From the NCBI GenBank assembly GCA_029245345.1, contig JAQWPM010000021.1, positions 434,001-498,000 on the forward strand: a stretch of 64,000 nt of DNA. Reading direction: 5' to 3'. Position 1 is the first letter of the stretch. Each line of letters begins with the position of its first letter. The notes under the pieces are model-generated. The model had not been told where the DNA came from and searched no databases. It saw only the letters and a list, made by a program, of their open reading frames with translations. Origin of the DNA: Longimicrobiales bacterium (lineage in GTDB: Bacteria; Gemmatimonadota; Gemmatimonadetes; Longimicrobiales; Gaopeijiaceae). Below, piece after piece: positions 37,614 to 46,477 of the stretch. Both the position numbers and the translations under genes were made by a program.

Positions 37614-40424
37614 GTGCGCGCCACACACCTCACACGCGCTCTCGTCATTACCGTCGCTGCTGCGTCAATGTCGTTCAGTTCCGCCAACGCACAGCAGCTT
37701 CCCTCGCCCGAAGAGCACTTCGGGTACCCGATGGGAACCGACAAGGAACTCGCCCGCTGGGACGAAATTCTCGAGTACTTCACCATCGTAGCCGACGGGT
37801 CCGATCGTATTCAGATCGACACTGCGGGAGCAACCACGCTAGGGAACCCGTACATCTCCATCACGGTGTCCTCGCCAGCGAACCTGGCCCGGCTGGATGA
37901 AATCAGAGACGCATCAAAGCGGATCGCGGAGGGTCGGATCTCTCAAGAGGAAGCCGAACGCATCGCGCAGAACCTCCCTGCCACGTCGTTCATCAACCAC
38001 AACATCCACTCGACGGAAATCGGGTCGTCTCAGACCAGCGTCGACTTGATCTACCTGTTGGCCACGGGAAACGATGAGGTCACCCGTGCGATTCTCGACG
38101 ATGTCGTGACGGTGCTTATCCCCTCCGCCAATCCGGACGGACAGGTCCTCGTCACGGACTGGTACCGGAAGAACGTGGGTACAGACTACGAACGGGCCCG
38201 CATGCCTTGGCTCTACCACCACTACGCAGGACACGACAACAACCGGGACTTCTTCCAGGCCAACCTGGTGGAAACGCAGTATTGGATGGATGCGATGTAC
38301 CACAAGACGTATCCCCAGCTCTATCTCGATCAGCACCAGATGGGGAGTAGCGGTCCGCGCATCTTCGTGCCGCCCTACCCCGACCCGATGAACCCAGACG
38401 TTCACCCCCTACAGTGGCAGCAGCTCCAATTCATTGGCGGTGGCATGGTCGCCGACCTTCAAGCCGAAAAAAAACAAGGTGTGGTCACGGGTTCCATGTA
38501 CCGCATCTGGGGCCAGGAAGGCGCACTGACTGGTCGGTATCACAACATCGTCGCGTTGCTGACAGAGACCGCGAGCGCACGGATCGCGAGTCCTGACACG
38601 GTGAGCCTCGCGGCTCTTGAGCGCGGCGCAGCCCCAGGGCGCGGCCTCGGACAGTACGGATTCCAGATGGCCTTCGTCGACCCGTGGATGGGTGGCGAAT
38701 GGACACTCGGCGACATCGTGGACTATCAGACCATCGCCGCGATGTCTTTCCTCGAGCAGAGCGCCAAATTCCGCGAGCACTACGTGATGGGACGTTGGCA
38801 GATGGCCTCTGAGACCATCGAAAAAGGTCAGGCCGAGGGCCCCAACGCCTACGTGATCCCAATCGACCAGTCGGACCCCGTGGCAGCGGCGGAGATGGTG
38901 AGCAAGCTGGTGCTCCAAGGACTAGAGGTCCACCAGGCCACCGAGTCGTTCGAGGCCACCGTCGAGTTCGACCTCTGGGAGTCGCCGGACGGTGGATCAA
39001 TGGAAGCCGCAGGCGAGGACGAGGGCGAAGAAGGCGGCGATGAGGACGAAGGCGACCACGAGGATGTCGAAGAAGACGAAGACGAAGAAGAAGACGACCA
39101 CGAGGATGCCGAGGCCGATGAAGAAGAAGACGACGACGAAGGCGAAGGCGACCACGAAGATGCCGAGGCCGATGAAGAACTCCGGACCTTCCCTGCAGGC
39201 TCCTGGATCATCTACGGCGCACAGCCTGGCCGTGCCGCAGTCCTCGACCTGATCGAGCCGCGTCGACGGGAGCTGCTCCACGAATGGCCGGACGGACCGT
39301 ACGTGCGCAACTACGACGGTGCTGCCTACACCATGCCCATGCAGATGGGCGTCGCAGTTCTACGAGTGGACGATGACTTCGAGGTCGCTACGACTCCCGC
39401 GATGGGTGGACCTCTGACGCCCCCTGCACTCCCGACGGCTGACAGGTGGTACGCATTCAGCGCTGAAATCACCCGTGCATACCAAGTCGTGAACCGGCTG
39501 ATGGATGGCGGGCTGTCGGTCTCGAAGGCCGAGTCCGACGACGGCCCTGTATTCCTGGTGGCGGCGTCGGATCCGCAGGCGCGCCAGATGCTCAACGAAG
39601 TGTCGAATGAGATCGGACTGACGATCAGCGCCGATCCTTCCGGGATCACGAACGCTGTGGCGCAGCAGTCCGCACGCGTCGGCGTGTATCAGGGCTGGGC
39701 AGCAGCGATGGACGAGGGCTGGACGCGACTCGTCCTGGAGGACTTCGACTACGCCTACGAGTCACTCTCGAACGAGGACGTCCGTGAAGGCAATCTTCTC
39801 GAGCGCTTCGATGTCATCGTGATTCCATCAGAGATCTCACTCACCCGACTTATCGACGGCGCATCGGAAACGCAGGCGCCGCCGGAGTACCAAGGTGGAA
39901 TCGGCGAAGAAGGTGTCGACAACCTCAAAGCGTTCACCCAGGGCGGCGGCACGCTCGTAACCCTCGAGAGGGCGGACGAATTGGTCATCGAGCGATTCGG
40001 GGTTCCGGTGCGCAACGCGGCCCAGGGCCTCGGCCAGGATGACGGATTCTTCCTGCCGACCTCGCTCCTGAAGATCGAGCTGGATACGGACCATCCGCTC
40101 ACCATGGGCTCACCTGAGTCGGTCGCCGGGAAATGGGCGGGCGGGCGCGCGTACGAGCCCACCGGCTTTGGCGGCGAGGCCGGGCGCATTCGGGCGGTCG
40201 GACGTTGGGCTGAGAACCCGGACGAACTCCTCATGAGTGGGCTTCTCGAGGGCGCGGAGCACTTGGCAGGAAAAGGCGCGGTGCTCGACGTCGAGTACGG
40301 CAGCGGCCGGATCCTCATGTATGGCTTCCGCGTGCAGCACCGGGGGCAGACGCACGGCACGTTCAAGTTGCTCTTCAATGCGCTCCTGAAGGACAACCCG
40401 CGGACTGCGACCGAGGACCGATAG
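37614..40424 (+). CDS. M14 family metallopeptidase with acidic low-complexity insert, secreted
   Basis: GTG 37614 is chosen: GGAGG lies six bases before and it opens a signal peptide (ALVITVAAASMSFSSANAQ), giving 936 residues. The zinc site has H-S-T-E in INHNIHSTEIGSSQ and a later His in YLDQHQMGSSG, as in the large M14 peptidases of this type of bacterium. DNA 39001-39180 encodes ~60 residues that are almost all Asp, Glu, Gly and His in an imperfect repeat, inserted between the catalytic half and the C-terminal half (~residues 463-523). The C-terminal half resembles a class I glutamine amidotransferase-like fold. Substrate unknown. Confidence 0.9.
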   Translation: MRATHLTRALVITVAAASMSFSSANAQQLPSPEEHFGYPMGTDKELARWDEILEYFTIVADGSDRIQIDTAGATTLGNPYISITVSSPANLARLDEIRDASKRIAEGRISQEEAERIAQNLPATSFINHNIHSTEIGSSQTSVDLIYLLATGNDEVTRAILDDVVTVLIPSANPDGQVLVTDWYRKNVGTDYERARMPWLYHHYAGHDNNRDFFQANLVETQYWMDAMYHKTYPQLYLDQHQMGSSGPRIFVPPYPDPMNPDVHPLQWQQLQFIGGGMVADLQAEKKQGVVTGSMYRIWGQEGALTGRYHNIVALLTETASARIASPDTVSLAALERGAAPGRGLGQYGFQMAFVDPWMGGEWTLGDIVDYQTIAAMSFLEQSAKFREHYVMGRWQMASETIEKGQAEGPNAYVIPIDQSDPVAAAEMVSKLVLQGLEVHQATESFEATVEFDLWESPDGGSMEAAGEDEGEEGGDEDEGDHEDVEEDEDEEEDDHEDAEADEEEDDDEGEGDHEDAEADEELRTFPAGSWIIYGAQPGRAAVLDLIEPRRRELLHEWPDGPYVRNYDGAAYTMPMQMGVAVLRVDDDFEVATTPAMGGPLTPPALPTADRWYAFSAEITRAYQVVNRLMDGGLSVSKAESDDGPVFLVAASDPQARQMLNEVSNEIGLTISADPSGITNAVAQQSARVGVYQGWAAAMDEGWTRLVLEDFDYAYESLSNEDVREGNLLERFDVIVIPSEISLTRLIDGASETQAPPEYQGGIGEEGVDNLKAFTQGGGTLVTLERADELVIERFGVPVRNAAQGLGQDDGFFLPTSLLKIELDTDHPLTMGSPESVAGKWAGGRAYEPTGFGGEAGRIRAVGRWAENPDELLMSGLLEGAEHLAGKGAVLDVEYGSGRILMYGFRVQHRGQTHGTFKLLFNALLKDNPRTATEDR

Positions 40425-40464
40425 CCGTGTCGTTTCCTAGAGGTTCGGGGAACACGGCACTAGC

Positions 40465-40662
40465 ATGCTGAAGCAGATTCGAGGCAAACGCTTCGACATG
40501 AAGACCACCGTGATCGCGCTCGTGGTGATCGGCATCTTCTGGTCGATCGTGTCGTGGATGCACGTCGAGACCGCGATTCCCCCGGAGCTCACCGAGCTTC
40601 CGGGGGACACCGTCCTGCCAAGGGCGGGGACACCTCTGGTGACCCCTGGGGACACGCTCTAG
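40465..40662 (+). CDS. Small single-span membrane protein, 65 aa
   Basis: The product has one span (TTVIALVVIGIFWSIVSWM) preceded by a basic N-terminus (KQIRGKRFDMK) and followed by a proline/threonine-rich periplasmic tail. ATG 40465 is used; an in-frame ATG at 40498 is also possible. It is 40 bases downstream of the M14 peptidase and probably in its transcript. Its stop overlaps the end of the convergent gene by four bases. Function unknown. Confidence 0.55.
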   Translation: MLKQIRGKRFDMKTTVIALVVIGIFWSIVSWMHVETAIPPELTELPGDTVLPRAGTPLVTPGDTL

Positions 40663-41672
40663 CGCCCGCCCTCGCCCGACGCCGGCGCATGAGCCGTTAC
40701 GAAATCGTCCGCACCTTCGGGTAGGAGAAGGTTATCTGAGATCGCAGCGATCTCTTCTGCCTGCTCCCAAGCGCGCTCCAGCAGCCACAGTTCGCCATTG
40801 AGGGCCCGTCGCTCCTGTTCTTCATGCAGCGCCATCTCGAGCGCCAGTTTTGTCGGCTTCGGCATCTTGTTGATGTAGCCGGGCACTCCCTTCTTATCGA
40901 GAAACCGATCTCCGTCGGCGACGTCGTGAAGGAATTCGCTTGGATGGCCATGGGACTCGATCTCGGTCACCGCGTCGAGCACCGTGCCGGGCTTACCGCC
41001 CATGGAATTCAGCTTGGGGAGGATCGCACCGACGGTTTTGCGCGCCTGCTCACCCTCATGCCACTCCTTCTTCTTCCCTTTTCGGACCTCGACCTTGAAG
41101 CCGAGCTCGTCGTCGGAAGCGCGAATTCGTGTCCCGAGGAGGTCGGGTCGCTTCAGCTTGATCACCCGACCGTCGTCCGTACGCACCTTCACGAGTGTGC
41201 GCCCGTTCATCCATGCGTTGTAAAAGTTGGCGCCCTGCGAGAGGGCTACGCCGCTGATGATGCCGGTGGCAGCACCCCCGATGATCACTCCCCCGAAGAC
41301 CGCTGCGACTCCGACGCCGACCAAGATCTTACGTTTCCGACGACGGCCGAACTGGTCTCCGTATCGCCAGGCAGCGAATTCCTGACGTAACGGCTCCCCG
41401 ATCCGAACCAACTCCAATCCCTCAGGATGCCGCGCCAACCCCACATTGTCCGTCGAGACGCGTACCCGGGTTCCGCGGAAGATCCTCTCACACGCCTCGA
41501 CCGCTTCCCAGCGCTCTTCAAGGGGAGTGAGGTTCCACCGCTCACATTTCCGGCATACCACCCACAAGCGCCCCCGCGTCGCGTCGAAAGCCAATCGGCG
41601 CCCCACCGGAAACGTCTCTACGACTTCGTTCGAGCCGAGAGGCTTGGTGCAGAACATACAGGTTGTGTACAC
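40659..41672 (-). CDS. Zinc-ribbon membrane protein of unknown function, 337 aa
   Basis: GTG 41672 is preferred over ATG 41657 because only the longer form includes both cysteines of a C-x2-C pair (CMFC) that matches a second pair (CRKCERW) ~40 residues on: a typical zinc ribbon. GGGAGAT lies upstream. A central glycine-rich stretch (ILVGVGVAAVFGGVIIGGAA) is one or two membrane segments, followed by a ~190-residue basic/acidic domain with RTLVKVRTDDGRVIKLKRPD. The layout recalls membrane proteins with a cytoplasmic zinc ribbon, but I do not recognise a named family. Confidence 0.6.
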   Translation of the reverse strand: MYTTCMFCTKPLGSNEVVETFPVGRRLAFDATRGRLWVVCRKCERWNLTPLEERWEAVEACERIFRGTRVRVSTDNVGLARHPEGLELVRIGEPLRQEFAAWRYGDQFGRRRKRKILVGVGVAAVFGGVIIGGAATGIISGVALSQGANFYNAWMNGRTLVKVRTDDGRVIKLKRPDLLGTRIRASDDELGFKVEVRKGKKKEWHEGEQARKTVGAILPKLNSMGGKPGTVLDAVTEIESHGHPSEFLHDVADGDRFLDKKGVPGYINKMPKPTKLALEMALHEEQERRALNGELWLLERAWEQAEEIAAISDNLLLPEGADDFVTAHAPASGEGGR

Positions 41673-41820
41673 GGTTGCTGATCTCCCAGCGAGTCCTCGG
41701 TTCTCGCTGAAGGTACGTGCCTGGCGGCCCGCCTCTTCAGACGCACATCGGCGGGGCACTTGACCCCAAGGGCCTCGGCAGGCCCCATTGGACCCTTCTC
41801 GACCTCAACCTAGAGTCCAT

Positions 41821-43014
41821 ATGGAAGCCGAGTCCACCGCACTCCTCAACGACCCCATGGTCGTATTCGGCTTTTTGGCCGGGGTCGTCGCATTCATCTT
41901 CTGGGTGTCCGAGTTACCGCGCTTCAAGAAGCTGTTCGACGTCGTGCCACCGGTGATCTACGTCTACTTCATCCCGATGCTGACCACGACGTTCGGCATC
42001 ACGCCCGCGTCGAATGCGCTCTACGACTGGACCGTTCCGTATCTCCTGTTGTTCGCGCTCCTGCTCCTGATGGTCTCCATCGATGTGGGAAGCATCATCA
42101 AGCTCGGCCCCACCGCGTTGTTCATGGTCCTGGCCGGTACGGTGGGAATCGTGATCGGCGGCCCGATTTCTCTGATGCTCTTCAAGGGATTCCTACCCGC
42201 TGATGCGTGGACCGGATTCGCCGCGCTTTCTGGAAGCTGGATCGGCGGTACTGCGAACATGGTCGCCATTGCCGAAAGTGTCGGAACATCCGCAGACGCA
42301 ATGGGGCCGGTGATCGTGGTGGACACGGTCGTCGGCTACGGATGGATGGGTATTCTCATCGCCTTTTGTGGCTTCCAAGCCCGTTTCGACAAGGCGACCA
42401 ACGCGAACACGGCGATCATCGAAGAGACCAACAAGCGCCTCGCCGAGATGGACCACGATCGCCAACCCACCACACTCCGGGACGCGATCGTTATGATCGG
42501 GCTGGGTATGGCGGGTGCTGTCGGGGCGTACGAGTTGGGCCAGCTGTTCCCGACGCTCGGCGACCCCACGATCATCAGCAACACCACGTGGGCGATCCTG
42601 ATCGTGGTGACGGGCGGCCTCATCCTGTCCTTCACGCCGCTCCGCAACCTGGAAAAAGTCGGAGCATCGGGGCTCGGCTATACAGCGCTGTACCTCCTCT
42701 TGGCAGGTATCGGCGCGCAGGCGGATCTGAGGGCAGTACTCGACGCCCCGGTGTACCTCCTGGCCGGCGCAGTCTGGATCGCGATCCACGTTCTTGTGCT
42801 GTATGCGGCGGCTCGCATCGTGAAGGCCCCTCTCTTCTTCGTCGCCACAGGCAGCATGGCCAACATCGGCGGAGCAGCGTCGGCGCCCGTTGTGGCGGGG
42901 GTCTACCATCCTGCGATGGCACCCGTCGGCCTCCTCATGGCGGTCGCCGGATACATCCTGGGGATCTACGGAGCGATCGTGTGCGCGTGGCTCCTGGGGA
43001 TCGTAGGCACGTAA
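41821..43014 (+). CDS. DUF819 family membrane protein
   Basis: A 397-residue protein with about ten spans. The family signature GFAALSGSWIGGTANMVAIA and the second glycine-rich repeat FFVATGSMANIGGAASAPVV are clear and lie at equivalent positions in two halves. A charged cytoplasmic loop (ANTAIIEETNKRLAEMDHDR) separates the halves. The DUF819 fold is related to sodium/glutamate-type inverted-repeat transporters; substrate unknown. ATG 41821 is used; TTG 41788 would add 11 unsupported residues. Confidence 0.88.
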   Translation: MEAESTALLNDPMVVFGFLAGVVAFIFWVSELPRFKKLFDVVPPVIYVYFIPMLTTTFGITPASNALYDWTVPYLLLFALLLLMVSIDVGSIIKLGPTALFMVLAGTVGIVIGGPISLMLFKGFLPADAWTGFAALSGSWIGGTANMVAIAESVGTSADAMGPVIVVDTVVGYGWMGILIAFCGFQARFDKATNANTAIIEETNKRLAEMDHDRQPTTLRDAIVMIGLGMAGAVGAYELGQLFPTLGDPTIISNTTWAILIVVTGGLILSFTPLRNLEKVGASGLGYTALYLLLAGIGAQADLRAVLDAPVYLLAGAVWIAIHVLVLYAAARIVKAPLFFVATGSMANIGGAASAPVVAGVYHPAMAPVGLLMAVAGYILGIYGAIVCAWLLGIVGT

Positions 43015-43383
43015 CGGACCTTCCCCCGGACGAAAGCGACTCCTCACCTCGTCCTACATGCACCTGGGGAAACGAAGCCAAGTGAGGGGAGGAGCGGGGT
43101 GAGGTACTGGTCGGGGAGATCGTTCATTCGGGTCGGGAAACCGCCGATCTACGTATCACATGGGACAGAGGACACACTTCTCCAGATCAGGCAGCGCCGT
43201 GACCGAATCGTGCCCACTTTGAAAGACTGAACGTACCACGTGACCTGTCATGAATTCGAAGGCGGTCACGTACTCCCGAGGAACGTCGTGACCGAAGCAC
43301 TGGATTGGTTCCTCGGATAGCGACTAAGTTGGCCCCGCAACCAACGCCATTCCGCTGTCACGCCGACCAAACCGGGACCACAC
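43015..43383. other. Intergenic region upstream of M20 peptidase
   Basis: About 370 bases with no supported gene. Short open frames have no ribosome binding site or recognisable sequence. It should contain the promoter of the M20 peptidase gene, but I see no clear -35/-10 pair or operator. Confidence 0.4.
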
Positions 43384-44937
43384 ATGTCGAACGCCCGTCT
43401 TCTGTGCGCCGCCCTCACGGCCGCGATCCTCTGCTCGGGAGCGCTCCAGGCTCAATCAGGCGCTGACGTCGCCCGAGCGTACCGCGAGGCGAACGAGCCC
43501 GCCATCGTTCGTGACTTCGCTGAACTGCTCTCCTATCCAAACAGGGCGTTCACCCCAGAGATCGTCCGCGCGGCCGAGTACATCCGCGACGAGTTGCTGG
43601 AAGTAGGCGTCGACGCGGAACTGCTCACGAGAGAAGGTGCGTCCCCGCTCGTCTACGGTGAGATCAACGTGCCCGGGGCCGCAAGAACGCTGGGCATATA
43701 CGTGCACTACGATGGGCAGGCCGTAGATCCCGCGAATTGGACCAACGCACCGTTCGACCCCACACTCTACACGGCGCCAATCCCCGACGGCGGGGAAGTG
43801 ATTCCCCTCCCACAAGACGGCGATGAGGTGAACCCCGAGTGGCGGCTGTACGCACGCTCAGCTGGCGATGACAAGGCGCCCATCGCCGCGATTCTCCCCG
43901 TTCTACGCTCGTTCCGAGACTCCGGCATAGCACCAACGTCGAATCTGGTCTTCTTCTTCGACGGTGAAGAAGAAGCGGGATCCCGGAATCTGCCGGCGTA
44001 TATGGAAGAACACCGCGACCGCTTGGATCCGATCGACATCTGGCTCTTCTTCGATGGGCCGGCCCACCCCAGCGGTCGGCCGCAGATCACGTTCGGGGTG
44101 CGAGGCTCAGGCAGCCTCGAGGTGACGGTGTACGGAGCCACGCGGAATCTGCACTCGGGTCACTACGGCAATTGGGCACCAGACACAGGGAATGTGCTCG
44201 CACACCTACTGGCGTCCATGAAGGACCAGGACGGCAACGTGCTCGTCGACGGCTGGTATGACACCGTCGACCCGATCGGTGAGGAAGAAATGGCTGCGCT
44301 CGCCGCGATGCCCGACTGGGACGGTGAGCTTAAGAGAGAACTCGGACTCGTTGTCACGGAAGGCGCACCCGAGTCTCTGCCGGAGCGACTCATGGTTCCG
44401 GCCCTCAACGTGCGCGGCATCACGAGCGGTAACACAGGCAGATTGGCGCGCAATGTCATTCCAAACACGGCAGTAGCCTCACTCGGGGTGAGGCTCGTGA
44501 AGGGAAATGACCCAGCCCACCTCTCCCAACTCATCCGCGATCACATCGAGCGCCAAGGCTTCCACATCGTCAGTGAAGACCCCGACATGGAGACCCGGCT
44601 CCGGTATCCCCGCATCGCCAAAGTCACGGGCGGAGGCGGATCACTCGCGGCCCGCACGTCCATGAGCGACCCGTTCGCCCAGAGCATCATGGCCGCGGCA
44701 TCGGCTGCTGCGGATCTGGCCTTCGGTGAGGGCTCCCTGGTCGTGGCGCCCGGTATGGGTGGCACCCTGCCCCTGACTCCATTTACGGAGCTCCTAGGCA
44801 AGCCGGCGATCATCGTCCCGACCGCGAACCATGACAACAATCAGCATGCCCCAGATGAGAACCTTCGGATCGCCAACCTCTGGTACGCTATCGATCTCTA
44901 TGCGGCGCTGCTGACCATGCCCGCCACCATTTTCTAG
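43384..44937 (+). CDS. M20 family metallopeptidase, secreted
   Basis: A 517-residue protein with a signal peptide (LLCAALTAAILCSGALQAQ). The M20 catalytic elements are H108-Y-D110 in GIYVHYDGQ, the Glu pair in FFFDGEEEAGSRN and the C-terminal His in PTANHDNNQHAPDENLR, which holds the second zinc. A dimerisation domain lies in the middle (FGVRGSGSLEVTVYG, then RNLHSGHYGN). M20 enzymes of this kind are dipeptidases or aminoacyl hydrolases. It acts outside the cytoplasm and probably salvages peptides. The next gene begins ten bases after the stop. Confidence 0.92.
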   Translation: MSNARLLCAALTAAILCSGALQAQSGADVARAYREANEPAIVRDFAELLSYPNRAFTPEIVRAAEYIRDELLEVGVDAELLTREGASPLVYGEINVPGAARTLGIYVHYDGQAVDPANWTNAPFDPTLYTAPIPDGGEVIPLPQDGDEVNPEWRLYARSAGDDKAPIAAILPVLRSFRDSGIAPTSNLVFFFDGEEEAGSRNLPAYMEEHRDRLDPIDIWLFFDGPAHPSGRPQITFGVRGSGSLEVTVYGATRNLHSGHYGNWAPDTGNVLAHLLASMKDQDGNVLVDGWYDTVDPIGEEEMAALAAMPDWDGELKRELGLVVTEGAPESLPERLMVPALNVRGITSGNTGRLARNVIPNTAVASLGVRLVKGNDPAHLSQLIRDHIERQGFHIVSEDPDMETRLRYPRIAKVTGGGGSLAARTSMSDPFAQSIMAAASAAADLAFGEGSLVVAPGMGGTLPLTPFTELLGKPAIIVPTANHDNNQHAPDENLRIANLWYAIDLYAALLTMPATIF

Positions 44938-44947
44938 GCGCCTTTTG

Positions 44948-45985
44948 ATGGACTTCTTGAGCCCAAGCTGGGTCCAATGGACCGCCTTTTCCCTCGGGGG
45001 CCTCGTTCTGGGCCTGCTCGTCGAGAAATTCGTGGTTCAGCGAGCGAGCAAGCTGGCCGCCCGCACGAAAGCCGCCTGGGACGACTTGGCGGTCTCGTCG
45101 ATCAGGGGAGTACCCACCGTGTGTTTCACATCAGGTGGGATCTACCTCGCGCTGAACGTGGGCGGGGTCGACCCCTTGCTCCTGAGCACGGCTGTGAGCG
45201 GGCTGACTGTTGTTGTGATCGGCTCGGTCGTCGTCGCTGGAATGCGACTTACGGGCGGCGCCGTCGAGATGTTGTCAGGGCAATCGGGCGGTGCGATCGG
45301 CTCCCCCACGCTGGTCGTGAACCTCGTAAGGCTCTCGGTCGGCGTCTTGGGTGTGTTCATCATCCTCCAGAACCTTGGAATCGACATCACGCCGCTGATC
45401 ACCGCGGCAGGAATCGGAGGGCTCGCAGTCGCGCTCGCCCTGCAGGACACGCTGGGGAATCTGTTCGCCGGCGTTCAGATCATTCTCTCCCAACAGGTCC
45501 GACAGAATGACTACGTCCGACTCTCCTCAGGTGAAGAGGGATGGATCACTGATGTGAAGGGGCGTAACACGACCATGCAGACCTTCCCAGACGGGAACCT
45601 GGTCGCGGTGCCGAACTCGGTGCTCGCGTCGTCCATCGTGAAGAACTTCACTCTTCCGCGGACCGCATTGTGGGTCAGTGTCGAAGTCGGCGTGAGCTAT
45701 GACAGCGATCTGGAGCACGTAGAAGCCGTGACGCTCGAGGTGGCGCGATCGGTGCTTGAGAACACGAAGGGAGATGAAACTTCTGAGGAGCCCCTGGTGC
45801 GCTTCCACTCCTTCGGCGCGTCCAGCATCGACTTCGAAGTCCGCATGATGGTCGGCGATTTCGAGAGCCAGGGACCGATCAAGCACGACTTCATCAAACG
45901 ACTGCACAAGCGGTACAACGACGAAGGCATCGACATCCCGTTCCCAATTCGGACTGTCATGATGCGCGGGGGCGAAGAGAACTAA
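44948..45985 (+). CDS. Mechanosensitive ion channel (MscS family)
   Basis: A 345-residue protein from ATG 44948. Four N-terminal spans lead to the MscS pore helix and beta domain: GGLAVALALQDTLGNLFAGV, then ILSQQVRQNDYVRL and WITDVKGRNTTMQTFPDGN. The cytoplasmic vestibule domain follows (SFGASSIDFEVRMMVGDFES). It opens under membrane tension to release solutes during osmotic downshock. It has more N-terminal spans than E. coli MscS. It lies ten bases after the M20 gene, probably one transcript. Confidence 0.9.
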   Translation: MDFLSPSWVQWTAFSLGGLVLGLLVEKFVVQRASKLAARTKAAWDDLAVSSIRGVPTVCFTSGGIYLALNVGGVDPLLLSTAVSGLTVVVIGSVVVAGMRLTGGAVEMLSGQSGGAIGSPTLVVNLVRLSVGVLGVFIILQNLGIDITPLITAAGIGGLAVALALQDTLGNLFAGVQIILSQQVRQNDYVRLSSGEEGWITDVKGRNTTMQTFPDGNLVAVPNSVLASSIVKNFTLPRTALWVSVEVGVSYDSDLEHVEAVTLEVARSVLENTKGDETSEEPLVRFHSFGASSIDFEVRMMVGDFESQGPIKHDFIKRLHKRYNDEGIDIPFPIRTVMMRGGEEN

Positions 45986-46005
45986 CCCGCGGAGCCGGTA
46001 GCAGG

Positions 46006-46220
46006 TCACGGCCCAGGGGCGCCCGAACGGGCAACCCTGCACGCCGCACGGATGGTGTCATACAACTCCTCCCCCGTCGCAGGAAGGAATGTCTGCTTCA
46101 CCACCGGGCGTGCGATGCCTTGTTGATCCACGTCGTGAAGTTGGAAAGCGCGCCGAACGTCAGGTCGATGCCCTCGTCTTCGAGCGCCCGCCTCACGATT
46201 GCGCCACCGGTGAGCTTCAC
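46006..46220 (-). pseudogene. Relic of thiamine pyrophosphate-dependent enzyme (acetolactate synthase-like)
   Basis: Starting at GTG 46220 the frame reads KLTGGAIVRRALEDEGIDLT, the standard N-terminus of TPP enzymes, then jumps after ~20 residues to FTTWINKASHAR. A frameshift leads to PVVKQTFLPATGEELYDTIR and CRVARSGAPGP, which is the segment ending in the family's GRPGPV motif ~150 residues into the fold. About 500 residues downstream are absent. Confidence 0.6.
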
Positions 46221-46440
46221 GCTTTTGAGGTCTCTTCTCTGAGGTCTTCGATCACGCCGTCCGCTACTCGGCCCGCGAGCGACATGATGGTCAGAACTGG
46301 ATTGATTTCGATGGAGTCTGGGAAAAGAGACGAGTCGGCCACGCGAAGCCATGGGTGCCCGTGAACGCTCCCGCTCGCATCGGTTCGCGAAGTCCGCACC
46401 CCGACGCTCTGGCCGGTTCGGCGAACGCGTCCGATATTGA
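46217..46440 (-). pseudogene. C-terminal relic of GMC-family oxidoreductase
   Basis: The minus-strand frame GSVHGHPWLRVADSSLFPDS, then EINPVLTIMSLAGRVAD, is the diagnostic C-terminal end of GMC flavoenzymes (the usual HGxxxLxVxDxSxFP and NPxLTIMALA motifs). Only ~70 residues remain of ~550. Its TGA stop overlaps the GTG start of the TPP relic, showing they once formed a coupled operon. Confidence 0.75.
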
Positions 46441-46477
46441 GTGTTCGACCCTACCGCACACACTGGAGACAGACACC

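Noticed and set aside
39001-39180. Repetitive GAA/GAC-rich DNA as a CRISPR-like or satellite array
   Set aside because: It stays in frame inside a long intact gene and encodes an acidic low-complexity segment; units are imperfect and there are no spacers.
42193-43085. Long frames of ~285-292 codons on both strands over the DUF819 gene
   Set aside because: They are Arg/His/Pro-rich shadows of a membrane protein gene with strong family motifs.
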